Assembly: GCF_030445035.2 (NCBI RefSeq)
Contig: NC_080683.1
Coordinates: 87,753,675 to 87,817,674 of the forward strand
Length of the DNA: 64,000 nucleotides
Origin: Dasypus novemcinctus
Taxonomy: Eukaryota; Chordata; Mammalia; Cingulata; Dasypodidae
Direction of reading: 5' to 3'
Below, piece by piece: positions 12,085-24,532 of this stretch. The notes below the pieces were generated by a model, which did no database searches, had not been told where the DNA came from, and was given only the letters and a program-made list of their open reading frames with translations. The position numbers and the translations under genes were made by a program. Position 1 is the first letter of the stretch, and every line of letters begins with the position of its first letter.

Positions 12085-12504
12085 ATTTTTTTAAGATTTA
12101 AAAATTTTTAAATTTATTTCTCTCCTCCCCACTCCGTTGTCTGCTTTCCATGTCCATTCGCTCTGTGTTCTTCTGTGCCCACTTGCATTCTTGTCGGCGG
12201 CACTAGGAATCTCTCTTTTTGTTGCATCATCTTGCTGCGTCAGCTCTCCATGTGTGTGGTGCCACTTCTAGGCAGGCTGTGCTTTTTTAGTTTGTTTTGC
12301 ACAGGGCAGCTGTCCTTATGGGATGCACTCCCTGCATGTGGGGCTCCCCTACGCCGGGGACACTCCTGTGTGGCACGGCACTCCTTGCGCACATCAGCAC
12401 TGCATGTGGGCCAGCTCACTACACGGGTCAGGAGGCCCTGGGTTTGAACCCTGGACCTCCCATGTAGTAGGCAGACGCTCTATCAGTTAAGCCAAATCCG
12501 CTTC
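12085..12504 (-). mobile_element. DAS SINE
   Basis: Antisense full-length copy from A/T-rich tail to tRNA head. TCTCAATTAAA-like sequence flanks both ends (about 12070 and 12505) as an imperfect target duplication. Confidence 0.9.
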
Positions 12505-12839
12505 TCTCAATTTAAATTTAAATGAAAAGAATTTTGTTTGCCATAACAAATCACTTCAATTCATAATCTACTGGGAAAAGTGAATATTTTGCCATTATTC
12601 CTGGAATACTTCCCAGAGACCAAATCTCTTTTTTTAAAAAAAGGAAGACAGATTATTTAAGAAGTCATGAAGAAATTTCTTAAAAGCAACAGTAAAATAT
12701 TCTGGCTGGAGAACTTTTGTCTATATCTTTGAACATGCTTTGTAAATTGTAAAACTCCTTCAAATATAAGGTGGTATTGGAGGTGAAAATGGTGAAGTAT
12801 TGATCAAAGTGATGAGGATGATTGAACCAGACTCTGGAC

Positions 12840-13250
12840 CCAGAGATATTTGAATTCAAAACTCAGCTCCACCACTTACTTGCCATTGTTGTACAGAGGA
12901 ATCACCTAGATACTTTTAAACAGTTTTCCTGCTCTAGCCCCACCAACTAAATCTGAATCTCAGTGGTGAAACCTAAGCATGAGTATTTTTCTGAAACCTA
13001 CCCAGGTGATTTGATTGTATAGCCAAGGTTGAAGACAAATTGCATGGGCTCAAACTCCAGATATGCCATTTCATAGTTCCATGTCTTTGGACAATTTACT
13101 TAACCTTTCTGAGTCTCAATACTCTTATCTTTGAAATGGGGATAATAAGAGTTTTGTGTAGTTCATTAGAGGATTAAGTTAGGTGAGTTATGTAAAACAC
13201 AACCCAGTGCCTATGGTATTGTAAGTAATTATAGCTGCAATTGTTATTAT
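12840..13250 (+). repeat. One or two MIR relics
   Basis: 'actcagctccaccacttacttgcc', then 'caatttacttaacctttctgagtctcaatactcttatctttgaaatggggataataag', follow the sense MIR core. The second part, 13030-13250, is the clearer. Confidence 0.6.
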
Positions 13251-14106
13251 CCTTTATTCCCTTAATTAATCTTTTTAAGACCTAATTCAATGCTGTTCAC
13301 AGAAAAGCCTGAAAAAATCAGAAGTATTAGCAATATCATGAATAAGTGGAAAATCCTATAGGGATAAATATTTGTGAGCAACCCTCTAGACTGGAATTTG
13401 AGGGAGATGATAAAGTTCAGGGTCTTTACTGACCCAAGCCCCTATGGGACCTTTGTAATTAACATTTTTCCACCTTACAGAGCCTTGTTGAAAAAAAAAG
13501 TCTGAAAATATGTAAACAGTTTGTTTGCCATTTTCTCCCTCAGGATGATACATATTGGGAGCAGGGCAATGAACTGGTGGGTGCCTCTAGGTAGACAAGT
13601 GTTTCGTAGCTCAACAGTCTATCTCAGCAAGTTCTTAAATTTAGCATAAATCAGAGAACCATCAGCAGTCTGGGAAAGGTCCGTGTTAGGACCTAAGAAT
13701 TTGCATTTCTAACAAGTTCCCAGGCGATGCTATGTTGCTGGTTCAGGGACCATACTTTGAGAACCACTGGTGCCTAGGCATGTAGCGCTGGGTAATCTGA
13801 GTGTTCTTGGACTTTGCTGGCTGTTTAGTTTGCTTTCCCATCTGTCCACAGAGAATCTCTCTCTCCAGATGACCTAGATACTACCACAGAACAGAGTGCT
13901 GGTCTTCTCTTCACTGGTTTCTCAGCCTCCCATTTTGAGCTGCTCTTTCTTCAGCCCCTTGAAGGTTGTGCAGTCATCAGCGCTGACAGTAGAGTTTTAT
14001 AGTTCATTTCAGAGAATGGGTGGGTATTCATCTTTGCCTGCTGACCGGCCACACAGTGCCTCATTCCCAACTTCCCAGGCCTCTTGCATATCAAAACAGA
14101 GCCCAG

Positions 14107-14506
14107 GGAAACGGATTTGGCTAACTGATAGAGCATCCACCTACCACAAAAGGAGGTCCAGGGTTCAAACCCAGGACCTCCTGACCCGTGTGGTGAGCTG
14201 GCCCATGCGCAGTGCTGATGTGCGCAAGGAGTGCTGTGCCACGTAGAGGTGTCCCCTGTGTAGGGGAGCCCCATGCACAAGGAGTGAGCCCCTCAAGGAG
14301 AGCCATCCCATGAAAAAAAAGCACAGCCTGCCCAGGAGTGGCGCCGCACACAGAGAGAGCTGATGCAGCAAGATGACGCAACAAAAAGATACAGATTCCC
14401 AGTGTTGCTGACAAAGAATGCAAGCGGACAAAGAACACACAGAGAATGGACAGAAAGAGCAGACAATGGGGGAGGGGGGGAGAAGGGTAGAGAAATAAAT
14501 AAAATT
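14107..14506 (+). mobile_element. DAS SINE with an 11-bp target duplication
   Basis: ACAGAGCCCAG is perfect at 14096-14106 and 14507-14517. Full-length sense copy ending in an AAATAAATAAAA tail. Confidence 0.95.
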
Positions 14507-14829
14507 ACAGAGCCCAGACACAGCAGGAAATATTGAGTGCCCTTCCACAGAGGTCTCTCACTCCTACTTGGCACAAGGCTAACTCAAAACTTCAGGATAT
14601 TTGCTTACAGTCTCAAATTCTTTATTTAAAGGATATCAGGGTACACAGGCAAATCCAGGCCACCATTCCCCAAGGTAAACATACAGACCAAACTCTACAA
14701 TAATCCTAGATCACATGTTATTAGAAACATGTGATGATAAAGTAATAATAACTCAATATGCCCACAACTGAATCTTGCCTCAGGACCATCTTATTCTTCC
14801 ACCTTCACAGTTTCTATAATAGCAACTTT

Positions 14830-15235
14830 TTTTTTTTAAGGTTTATTTATTTATTTCTCTCTCTCCACCCCAGTTGTCTGCTCTTTGTGTCCATTCACTG
14901 TGTGCTCTTCTTAGTCCGCTTCTATTCTTGTCAGCGGCCCGGGTATCTGTGTCTCTTTTTGTTGCATCATCTTGCTGCATCAGCTCTCTGTGTGTGGTGC
15001 CGCTGCTGTACAGGCTGGACTTTCTTTCGCGCTGGGCGGCTCTCCTTACGGGGCGCACTCCTTGCGCGTGGGGCTCCCCTATGCGGACACCCCTGTGTGG
15101 CACGGCACTCTTTATGCACATCAGCACTGCACATGGGCCAGCTCCGCATGGGTCAAGGAGGACCTGGTTTTGAACTGTGAACCTCCCATGTGGTAGGCGG
15201 ATGCTCTATCCGTTGAGCCAAGTCAGCTTCCAATT
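14830..15235 (-). mobile_element. DAS SINE with a target duplication
   Basis: AATAGCAACTTT is at 14818-14829 and 15236-15247. Antisense full-length copy. A 140-codon reading through it is chance. Confidence 0.94.
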
Positions 15236-15299
15236 AATAGCAACTTTATCCTAGTTACCTACACTTAAACTTGGGCATGCGCAATCCCTAGTATTTGTT

Positions 15300-15510
15300 G
15301 CCTACTTGGTCATCACAATAACCATGTGATTGGATATTACTTTATCTATTTTTATGTTTGAGGAAACTGAAGTTTAGCAAGGTTAAGATATAGCCAGAAT
15401 ACAAACTCCAAGAGGACAGGGATCTTTATATTTTTCTTTGATACAGTTTAAATGCCTAGAATAGTGGCTGGCCCATAATGGCATTCAATACATATTTATT
15501 GAATGAATGT
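15300..15510. repeat. MIR relic (antisense) then L2-like 3' end (sense)
   Basis: 'tgtttgaggaaactgaagtttagcaaggttaag' resembles reverse MIR. 'ccaagaggacagggatct...cctagaatagtggctggc...tatttattgaatgaatg' resembles the L2 3' end. Confidence 0.5.
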
Positions 15511-15864
15511 AGATCATGCAAAAAATGTGAGAGCTAGGATTGGAAAACAGATCTTTCTAAACCTCTACAGCATACTTATTCGCGCTTCAGCTTGAATTCA
15601 CCTTCCCTCATCTCTTAAACCCATCCCCCAAATCAGTATGAGTCCCATTTAAGTTTATTACCATTATATTTCTTGTATTTGGCCCCTCTCTTCCATTACT
15701 GCTGCTCCCAACCTAGTTAAAATAATTGCTATTTATTTTCTGAACTGTTGCTATCTTCTCCCGCCCTGCAGTCTTTGACTGCTCTGTGTTGCCTACACAA
15801 CTTTACTGGATTGCTTTTTTCTTGCACATTCTATGCACATCATACTCCTGCTCAAAGACAAGGA

Positions 15865-16010
15865 AGGTAGTGTGGTATAATAAAGGACTAAGGAATTCAG
15901 AAAACCAGATTCTGGTCCCAATTCTGTGACCTGGGGTAAGTCACACATTCCTCCTGGACCTCACTTACCCCCATTTATAACATTAGGGGATTAGTGAGTG
16001 GTTTTATACC
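15865..16010 (+). repeat. MIR relic
   Basis: 'agtgtggtataataaagg', 'tctggtcccaattctgtgacctggggtaagtca', 'cctggacctcacttacccccatttataa' fit sense MIR. Confidence 0.5.
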
Positions 16011-16499
16011 ATACTTTAATGTTCTCTAGTGCAGGGGCTGCTCTCCCTGTAAGTGACATCAGGTAGGAGTTTTGCCTCCAAGGGGTTTAGAAATTAGTGT
16101 GGGTAGGTAAGATAATACATTCATTTTTATCAAACAAAGCAAAACAGTGTAAGGGCCATAAAGGAAGTAAAAATGAAGCAGTATGGCGGTTAGGGACAGG
16201 GGAGATGCCATCTGAATACTCGTGGGGGAAGCGGAAGCTGCTCTGACTGACAGCAGCCCACCCCTAGTGCACAGGTCCTCCCCTCTCTGATGAGAGGAAG
16301 AAAAGCTGCTGAGATCCCAAAAGCTTTAAGCCAGGTTGGCTATTGCAGAAATCCATCATGAACACTAACTGTCCAATTCAGAAGCTGTTGGCTCAAGACA
16401 CACAAATTGGTCTAATGCTTGGGAAACTGCTGTCAGGGGCAAAGAGAAAGGAAAGAAAATGAAAGTGGGTGCCCTGTTTCTGATAAATGCTGGTATTTC

Positions 16500-16715
16500 T
16501 CCATGTCTTGCCCTGCCACTTACTGGTCAGGTGGCCTTGGGCAGGTTACTTATCCTCTCTGAGCCTTGGTGTCACCTCAGTTCCCCATCTAGAGACTGGG
16601 GGAAATAATATCTCTACCCTGCAGGATTGTTGTAAGGAATGAATTAGATGGAATATGTAAAGCTCCAAGTGTAATGACTGGAACACAGTGGACATCCAGG
16701 AAATTTTATGTGCTG
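16500..16715 (+). repeat. MIR relic, well preserved
   Basis: 'ccctgccacttactggtcaggtggccttgggcaggttacttatcctctctgagcc' and the downstream 'gcaggattgttgtaaggaatgaatt' follow the sense MIR consensus for over 200 bases. Confidence 0.68.
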
Positions 16716-17171
16716 TCTCACCTACTGCCCCTTTAAAAATGCCTTTGTTTAGAAATACCCTTTTAAAAAGCCATGAAAGAGAGAGGACTTAAACAGTGAA
16801 ATCTTACAGTATGCTGTATATTTTAATAAACTTCTCTCACCCCTTCATAGCTATTAAAAGGACAGGTAGAAGTTGTCCCTGGTTTATCTGTAGATAAAGA
16901 AGGAACTAGCAGGGCCCAGCAACCAGCATTATTTCTTTCTCCAAGTGAATAGATGAAGGCTTAGGAGGACCAGCCATAGTATGGGCAGGTAGCCTAACCT
17001 TATCCTTTCATGTTCAAAAAACAGTTATCAAGGCTTTAAAAAGTGGTTGTTGCTATTGCTGTGGCTAGTAGAAGTCATGGCAACTAAGAGAAATTTGTGT
17101 TGCCAAAAAAATTGTATTTCATTAAACTTTGGAACAAGGAAATATACATGTAGGATATAATAAGTTTTTTA

Positions 17172-17589
17172 CAGGCGGTGGACTTGGCCCAGTGGTTAGG
17201 GCGTCCGTCTACCACATGGGAGGTCCGCGGTTCAAACCCTGGGCCTCCTTGACCCGTGTGAAGCTGGCCCATGCGCAGTGCTGATGCACGCAAGGAGTGC
17301 CCTGTCACACAGGGGTGTCTCCACGTAGGGGAGCCCCACATGCAAGGAGTGTGCCCCGTAAGGAGAGCCGCCCAGTGCGAAAGAAAGTGCAGCCTGCCCA
17401 GGAATGGCACTGCACACACGGAGAGCTGACACAGCAAGATGACGCAACAAAAAGAGACACAGATTCCCATGCCGCTGACAACATCAGAAGCAGACAAAGA
17501 GGACACAGCAGAGATACCGAGAACAGACAACCGGGGTGGGGTGGGGGGAAGGGGAGAGAAATAAATAAATAAATCTTTTTTAAAAAAAG
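17172..17589 (+). mobile_element. DAS SINE
   Basis: Full-length sense copy from GGACTTGGCCCAGTGG to the AAATAAATAAATC tail. The flanking 'aagtttttta' and 'tagtttttag' may be an imperfect target duplication. Confidence 0.92.
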
Positions 17590-17642
17590 ATTAGTTTTTA
17601 GAAATTAAGGAAAAATCCTTTCATTCAGTTAGTAATCAGATT

Positions 17643-17729
17643 TTTTTTTAAAGGAGGTACTGGGAATTGAATGCGGGACCTTGTACATGCAAAGCTGGCA
17701 CTCAACCACTAAGCTACACCTACTCCCCC
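17643..17729 (-). mobile_element. Short tRNA-head SINE
   Basis: T9 followed by 'aaaggaggtactgggaattgaa' and 'actcaaccactaagctacacc': reverse of a tRNA head with B and A boxes. One head only, no body. Confidence 0.75.
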
Positions 17730-17734
17730 AGATA

Positions 17735-18290
17735 TTTAGCAATACCTACTACTATAACAGACACAACTCCAGGCACTGGGGATGCAACATTGACTAAAAC
17801 AAAAATCCTCACTTCTTGGAGGTTATATTCTAGTGGGAGGTGTAGAAAATAAAGTAAATTAGTAAAATATATAGTATAGTAGGAAGTAATTAGTGCTAAG
17901 GGAAAAATAAGAAGGAACGGGGACTATAAAATGTCAGTGGGGACGAGCTATTGAAATTTTAGGAAAGGTCCCAGGAAAGTTTCTTTGAGAAGGTGCTTTT
18001 GGAGTAAAGACCTGAAGGAAGTGATAGAGCCAGGTGTGAGGATATATGAGGGAAAAACTTTCAAGGAACCATAATTGCAAAGGGCCTGAGGTGGGAGGTG
18101 CCTAGTGTATTTGAGGAACAGCCAGGAGGCCAGCGTGGCCAGAGCTGAAGTAAAAAAAAATAGCCTGACATGAGGTCAGAAAGGAAATGGGGCCTTATAT
18201 GACTTGGCAAGGATTTGGACTTTCACTCAGAGGAAGAAGAGAAGCCACCGGAGGGCTTTGAGCAGAGGAATGATAAAGTATTTTGTAACT
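17735..18290 (+). repeat. Ancient mammalian interspersed repeat, family not assigned
   Basis: 'ccaggcactggggatgcaaca...ggaggttatattctagtggg...gcaaagggcctgagg...gaggaacagccaggaggccagcgtggcc...gccaccggagggctttgagcagagga' recurs in diverged form near 32.04-32.96 and 48.3-48.7 kb. Confidence 0.6.
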
Positions 18291-18319
18291 CGTTTAATTG
18301 ATTTTATTTTAAATGCTGT

Positions 18320-18480
18320 ATTTATAACTCTCACAACAATCTTATGAGATAGGAACCACTATCTTCCCCATTTTACAGCTGAGGAAACAGAGGTTAAATA
18401 GCTTACCTGAGGATACACAACTAGAAGGGAGTAGGCAAATTCAGACCCAGGCAAACTCTTAGCCACCTCATTGTCCTGAC
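18320..18480 (-). repeat. MIR relic
   Basis: 'cacaacaatcttatgagataggaacc', 'cccattttacagctgaggaaacagaggttaaatagc' match reverse MIR closely. Confidence 0.68.
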
Positions 18481-19688
18481 TCCCCACTTGCCTAAGAGTT
18501 TGAGACTGAGTTTTTCTCCCTTTTTCTTATCTATATTTCCAGAACACACTTAGGTAAAATTACTTTATACTAATTCATAAATGCAAAACTTCACTTAAAA
18601 TGATAAAAATCCCTCGTATTTTATTTATGAATTCAAGTTTTTTTTAAAGCCCTCAGATCAGCATATTAACAAGTATGTTGTCATGTCTCTTTAATTATGC
18701 AGACAGCTATTACCTTTTTGCTTCCAATGTTGAGGTTGATTGGGAATATTTTTTTAATTTTATTGCTAACAACCTTATCCTAGTGCTACCTAACTCACTG
18801 CTATTTGGCATCTATAAGTTATAATTTTCCCCTGCTATTAGATGAAATGCTCTTTAAAGCATTCCACAGCAAGATGAACACAAGTCAAGCTTGCAAAGAT
18901 CTAGGGAAAAAAAAGAATTGTACAGAGCCATTAAAGAATAATGAAAGTTGATTCACAGAGCATTCAATGTCAGGGCCGTACAGTTTAACGAATATAATTA
19001 TTCCAAGACATTTGCAGAAGGCATTTAAATTTCAGTACCTAATTTTCATCATTTTTAAGGAATACCAACAAAAATACCTTATTTGATACAAAGGCTTAAA
19101 TTTTTTTTTATTAAAGAAGTTGTATATTTACAGAAAAAACATAAAGAAAATACAGAGTTCCCATCCCCCTTATTTAACATTTTGCATTGGTGTGGTATCT
19201 TGGTTACAACAGCTGAAAGAATATTATCATAATAATCCCATTAACTGTACTTTATAGTTTATATTAGGGCTCATTGTTCGTGTTGTATGGATTTTTAAAA
19301 TTTGTATTCCAGTAACATATATACAACCTAAAAGTTTCCATTAACAACTTTCAAATATAATTCAGTGCAATTAGTTATATTCAGAATGTTGTGCTACCAT
19401 CACATCTATTACCAAAATTTTGCCATCACCCAAAACAGAAATTCTATACCAATTAAGTATTAAGCTCCCCATTCCCTACTCCCATCCCAGCTCCTGGTAA
19501 CCTGTATTCTAGTTTCTGACTCTATAAATTTGCTTATTCTAAGTGTTTCATATCCATGAGATCATACAATATTTGTCCTTTTGTATCTGGCTTATTTCCC
19601 TCAACATGTTGTCTACAAGGTACATCCATGTTGTAGCATGTATCAAAACTTCATTCTTTTCATGGCTGAATAATATTCCATTGGATGT

Positions 19689-20966
19689 TGTAGCAGTTTG
19701 ATATGGTTATAAATTCCAAGAATAGATACTGGATTATGTTTGTAATCTGGTCTGTACCTGGGCATGATTGAGTTATGATTAGGGCTTTGATTGGGCCATG
19801 TCATTAGGGTGTAGAGTCTCCACCCCTTGGTAGGTGGGGACTCACAGATAAAAGGCATGGCAAAGGACAGAGTTGAGGGTTCTTAATGTTGGAGTTTTTT
19901 TTTTTTTTATAATTTTTTTATTTTTTATTGACTTTGTAATAATATTACATTAAAAATATATATGTGAGGTCCCATTCAACCCCACCCCCCCACCCCCCCT
20001 CTCCCCCCCCCCAACAACACTCGTTCCCATCATCATGACACATCCATTGGATTTGGTAAGTACATCTTTGGGCACCTCTGCACCTCATATACATTGGTTC
20101 ACATCATGTCCCATACTCTCCTCTATTCCATCATGTAGGCCCTGTGAGGATTTACAATGTCCGGTGATTACCTCTGAAGCACCATCCAGGGCAGCTCCAT
20201 GTCCCGAAGATGCCTCCACCTCTCATCTCTTCCTGCCTTTCCCCATACCCTTTGTCCATTATGTCCACTTTTCCCAATCCAATGCCACCTCTTCTATGTG
20301 GACACTGGATTGGTTGTGTCCATTGCACCTTTATGTCAAGAGGAGGCTCAGATTCCACCTGGATGCTGGATGCAATCCTCCCATTTTCAGTTGTAATCAC
20401 TCTAGGCTCCATGGTGTGGTGGTTGTCCTTCTTCACCTCCATCTTAGCTGAGTGTGGTAAGTCCAATAAATCAGATTGTAGGTGCTGGAGTCTATTGAGG
20501 CTCAGGATCTGGCTATCACATTGTCAGTCCAGAGATTCAAATCCCCTAAATATATCTTAAACCCCAACATTAACTGCACCTCCAGCACATTAGCATGAAA
20601 GTCTTATGATTAATGTTGGAGTTTTGATGTTGGAGTTTGATGCTGAAGTCTTAAGAGACAGAGCCATTCGCCTGATAGTCTACATCTGACCTTGTGGAGA
20701 GAGGCAAAGCCTAAAGAACTTTATAGTCTACAGCTGACCTTGTGGAGACCACAGAGGCGCTAAGCCCAGAGGAACCCAGAAAGCCTGAACCCTCACAGAT
20801 GTCCACAGCCATCTTGATCCAAAACGTGAAAATAGACTTTGGTGAGGGAAGTAACTTATGCTTTATGGCCTGGTATCTGTAAGCGCCTACCCCAAATAAA
20901 TACCCTTTATAAATACCAACCAATTTCTGGTTTTTTGCATCAGCACCTCTTTAGCTGACTAATACA
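19689..20966 (+). mobile_element. Solo LTR inserted in the L1, 5-bp target duplication
   Basis: The element begins TGTAGCAG and ends CTAATACA, flanked by GATGT at 19684-19688 and 20967-20971. Removing it restores continuous L1 sequence. TG...CA ends, a 5-bp duplication and an AATAAA at 20895-20900 near the 3' end indicate a retroviral LTR, about 550 bases without the nested L1. No internal viral genes are seen. The family is not assigned. Confidence 0.85.
19895..20609 (-). mobile_element. Younger 5'-truncated L1 3' end inserted in the LTR
   Basis: TTAATGTTGGAG is repeated at 19883-19894 and 20610-20621. The insert starts with poly-T, then the same L1 3' UTR as at 3.8 kb with a long C-rich run, then about 500 more bases of 3' sequence. 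ORFs of 100-140 codons inside are not L1 protein readings that I recognise. Confidence 0.88.
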
Positions 20967-21261
20967 GATGTATATATCATATTTTGTTTATCCATTAATC
21001 TGCTGATGGACACTTGGGTTGCTTCCATCTTTTGGTAAATGTGAATAAAGCTGCTATGAATATTGGTATGCAAATATGTTTGTGTTGCTGCTTGCAATTC
21101 TTTTGAATATATACCTAGAAGTGGGATTTCCAAGTCATATGTAACTCACCAAATTCTTTCCCACAGTGCCTGCACTAGTTTACATTCCCAAAAACAAAGA
21201 AGGAATGTTCCTGTTTCTCCACATCCTCTCCAACACTCATTTTTCATTTTTCTGTGTGTTT

Positions 21262-23410
21262 TGTTTATTTTTTTAGAGAAGTTGTGAGTTTACAAAACAA
21301 TAATGCTTAAAATACGTTACACACATCCCCCTACCACCAACACCAATTTCATTGTAGTGGAACATTTAGTACAAATGATGAAAGAACATCATCAAAATAT
21401 TATTGCTAACTATAGTCCATAGCTTACATTTGGTGTATTTTTCCCATAATCTACCCTATTATTAACACCATGTATTAGTATTGCATATTTGTTATAGTTC
21501 ATGAGAGAATGATCTCATATTTGTACTGCGAACCACAGTCCATCATCCACCATGGGTTTGACTGTGTTATGTGGTCTCAAGGCTTGTAAAATCCATCCAA
21601 AGTGTATACTCAGTGGCTCTCAGTATTTTATCACAGTGTTGTGTTGTCATTGCCTAAGTCATTTTTAGAATGTTTTCATTTGTCCAAAAGGAAAAATCCC
21701 ATACCCCCTTGTACTACTGTTAGTCTTTTTATGCTTTTAGTTAGCCTTACTATTATTCATTTCTACACTCTTCTCCAAGCCTCTGTCTCCTGTCTTTTCT
21801 TATCAGGCTGCAGCACTCCCTTTAGAATTTCTTTTAAGTCTGGTCTCTTGGTCACAATCTCAGTTTCTGTTTATCTGTGAAGACTTTAAACTCAGCTTCA
21901 TTTTTGAATGACAGTTTTCCCCGTTAAAGAATTCTTGGCTTGCAGAGGTTTTTTGTTTTTCAGTATTTTAAATATATCATACTGCTGCCTTCTCATCTCA
22001 GTGGTTTCTGATGAGAAATTGGCACTTAGGCTTATTGAGCATACCATATATGTGATGAATTGCTTTTCTCTGGCCACTTTCAGAATCTTCTCTTTATCTC
22101 TGGCATTTGACATTCTGAATAGTAGGTAGCTCAGAGTATATCTATTTGGATTTATTCTGCTTGAAGTCCATTGTCCTCATTGGATATTGATATTTATGTT
22201 TTTCCATAAGGGTTGGGAAGTTTTCAGTCATTATTTCCTCAGATATTCGTTCTGCTTCTTTTCTGTTCTCATCTCCTTCTGGGACACCAATAACATGGGT
22301 ACATTTTTTGCTGTCATTCAGTTCCCTGAGGCCCTGATCAATATTTCCCATTCTTTTCTCTGTCTGTTCTCCTGTGCTTTCAAGTTCAGATGCTCAGTCC
22401 TCCACTTCACTTATGTGTTCCTCAGCCATTTCAAATCTTCTGGTATTGTCTCTAATGTATTTTTAATTGCATCCATTGTATTTTTCATTCTTGTAAGATC
22501 TGTTACTTTTCTTTGTAAGCTTTCAAATTCTTCTTTATGCTCATTCATTGTCTTCTTAATATCCTTTATCTCTTTGGCTATATTTTCCTTCAACTCCTTG
22601 AATTGATTTAGGAGCTTTGTGTGAACATCACTGATTAGTTTTCTTAAATCCTGTGTCTCTTCAGGATTATTAGTTTTTTTTCTTTGATGGGGCCATATAT
22701 TCCTGTTTCTTAGTATGGCTTGTAATTTTTTGCTGATATCTAGGCATTTGACTAAGTTGGTGAATTTACTCTATTGGTCAGCTTCTCTCTCTTGCCTAGT
22801 GGCTTTGTTTCATGGTTCTGCTTTAATTTCTGGTTCAGCTGATTCTAAATCTGAAAAGTGGCCTACTCAACTTATCAAAACAGGGACAAGAAGCCACTAA
22901 TGGGGCACAGATAAGATCCAAGAGGGCCTGGGGATAGAGGCATGACAGACTCCAAAAAAAGCTTTCTTTCTTTCACCTTCCAGCCTGCTAGGAGTGAGCA
23001 ATCTTCAGCAAACCTTTCCTTAGAAGTGACTTTTTCAATCTCTACTGGCTTGTGTTTCTGGGCCAGCTAGAGACACAATTCAAAGTGGGGCCCTGCTATC
23101 CAAACTCACTGGAGAGAAACCATAGCTTCTGCTGCACTCTCCCTCTTCCCAGGGAGGAAAACCTCTTGTCACCCTCTCAGTTGGCCACATCAGTCACAGG
23201 TTTTACAAGGCTATTTGCCTTGAGGGTGGGGGATGGTTTTCATTTCAGTCTCCTCATCTCTCTATCCCTCTCCCTCTTGGTTGATGTGTGTGGCACTCTC
23301 CGTTCTGCAGATCACCAAAGCAATTCCCTCAGACAGTTTTTGCCTTTCCTCCATTGTTTTTGTAAAAGAGTTGAGACCTGTGAAACTATTTCAACACCAT
23401 CTTCCCAGAA
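21262..23410 (-). mobile_element. Half-L1 (HAL1-like) retroposon inserted in the L1
   Basis: The host L1 sequence breaks at about 21262 and resumes near 23411. The insert has an L1-type 3' UTR at its left end, then an ORF1-like region read on the minus strand: a coiled coil (22411-22593), a segment with 'HVIGVPEGDENRKEAERISE' (22142-22351) and a C-terminal segment with 'KILKVAREKQFITY' (21898-22113). ORF2 is absent, as in HAL1 elements. Frames are broken. Confidence 0.65.
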
Positions 23411-24236
23411 GTCTCATTGTGGTTTTGTATTTCCTTGTGGTTACTGATGTTGAGCATCTTTTCATGTGCTTTTTGGCATTTGTATATCTCTTGGGAGAAA
23501 TATCTATTCAAGTCTTTGCCCATTTTTAAATCAGGTTGTTTGTCTTTTTCTTGTTGAGTTGTAGGATTTCTTTATAAGTTCAGATATACGATTTCCAAAT
23601 ATTTTCTCCCATTATATAGGTTGTCACTTTACTTTTATGATAAAGTCCCTTGATGTACAAAAGTTTTTAATTTTGATGAAGCCCCATTTATCTATTTTTT
23701 TCTTTTGTTACTCATGCTTTTGGTGTAAAGTCTAAGAAACCATTGCCTAACACAAGGTTCTAAAGATATTTCCCTACATTTTCTTTTAGGAGTTTTATAG
23801 TCCTGGTTCTTATATTTAGGTCTTGGATCCATTTATAGTTCATTTCTATGTATGGTATGAACTAGGGGTCCATTTAAATTCTTTTGCACATGGATATCCA
23901 GTTTTCCCAGCACCATTTGTTGAAGATACTATTCCTTCCCAGTACAGTGAACTTGGCACCTTTGTCAAATGTGAGAGTCTATTTCTGAACTCTCAGTTGG
24001 TCTTTATGTCTATCCTTGTGCCAGTACCATGTTGTTTTTGCCACTGTAGCTTTGTAATTTTTAAAATCAGGAAATTTGTGTCTTCCAACTTTGTTCTTCT
24101 TTTTCATTATGGCTTTAGCTATTCAGGGCCCCTTTTCCTTTCATTTAATTTAATGTTTGGCTTTTTTGTGTTGGCAATGTCCACCATTGGAATTTTGATT
24201 GAATATGTAGATCACTTTGGTTAGAACTGACATCTT

Positions 24237-24532
24237 TTTTTTTTTTTTTTAAAGATTTATTTTTATTTATTTAATTCCCCTCCCCTACCCTGGTTGTCTG
24301 TTTTCTGTGTCTTTTCGCTGCGTCTTGTTTCTTTGTCCGCTTCTGCTGTCGTCAGCGGCACAGGAAGTGTGGGTGGTGCCATTCCTCGGCAGGCTGCTCC
24401 CTCCTTCGCGCTGGGCGGCTCTCCTTATGGGTGCACTCCTTGCGTGTGGGGCTCCCCTACGCGGGGGACACCCCTGTGTAGCAGGGCACTCCTTGCGCGC
24501 ATCAGCACTGCGCATGGGCCAGCTCCACACGG
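24237..24532 (-). mobile_element. 5'-truncated DAS SINE with a perfect 14-bp target duplication
   Basis: AGAACTGACATCTT is at 24223-24236 and 24533-24546. The insert runs from poly-T to the middle of the body and lacks the tRNA head with the A and B boxes. Confidence 0.95.

Noticed and set aside
14165-15196. Cluster of ORFs of 60-140 codons
   Set aside because: All lie within two adjacent DAS SINEs in opposite orientation.
17084-17572. 148-codon minus-strand ORF
   Set aside because: Chance reading through a DAS SINE and flank, with no start context or family.
20035-20560. Overlapping ORFs of 104-138 codons
   Set aside because: They fall in a 5'-truncated L1 3' UTR, not in ORF1 or ORF2.
22187-24224. 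Plus-strand ORFs of 130-139 codons rich in Phe, Ser and Leu
   Set aside because: They are the complement of A-rich L1-type coding sequence read on the wrong strand.
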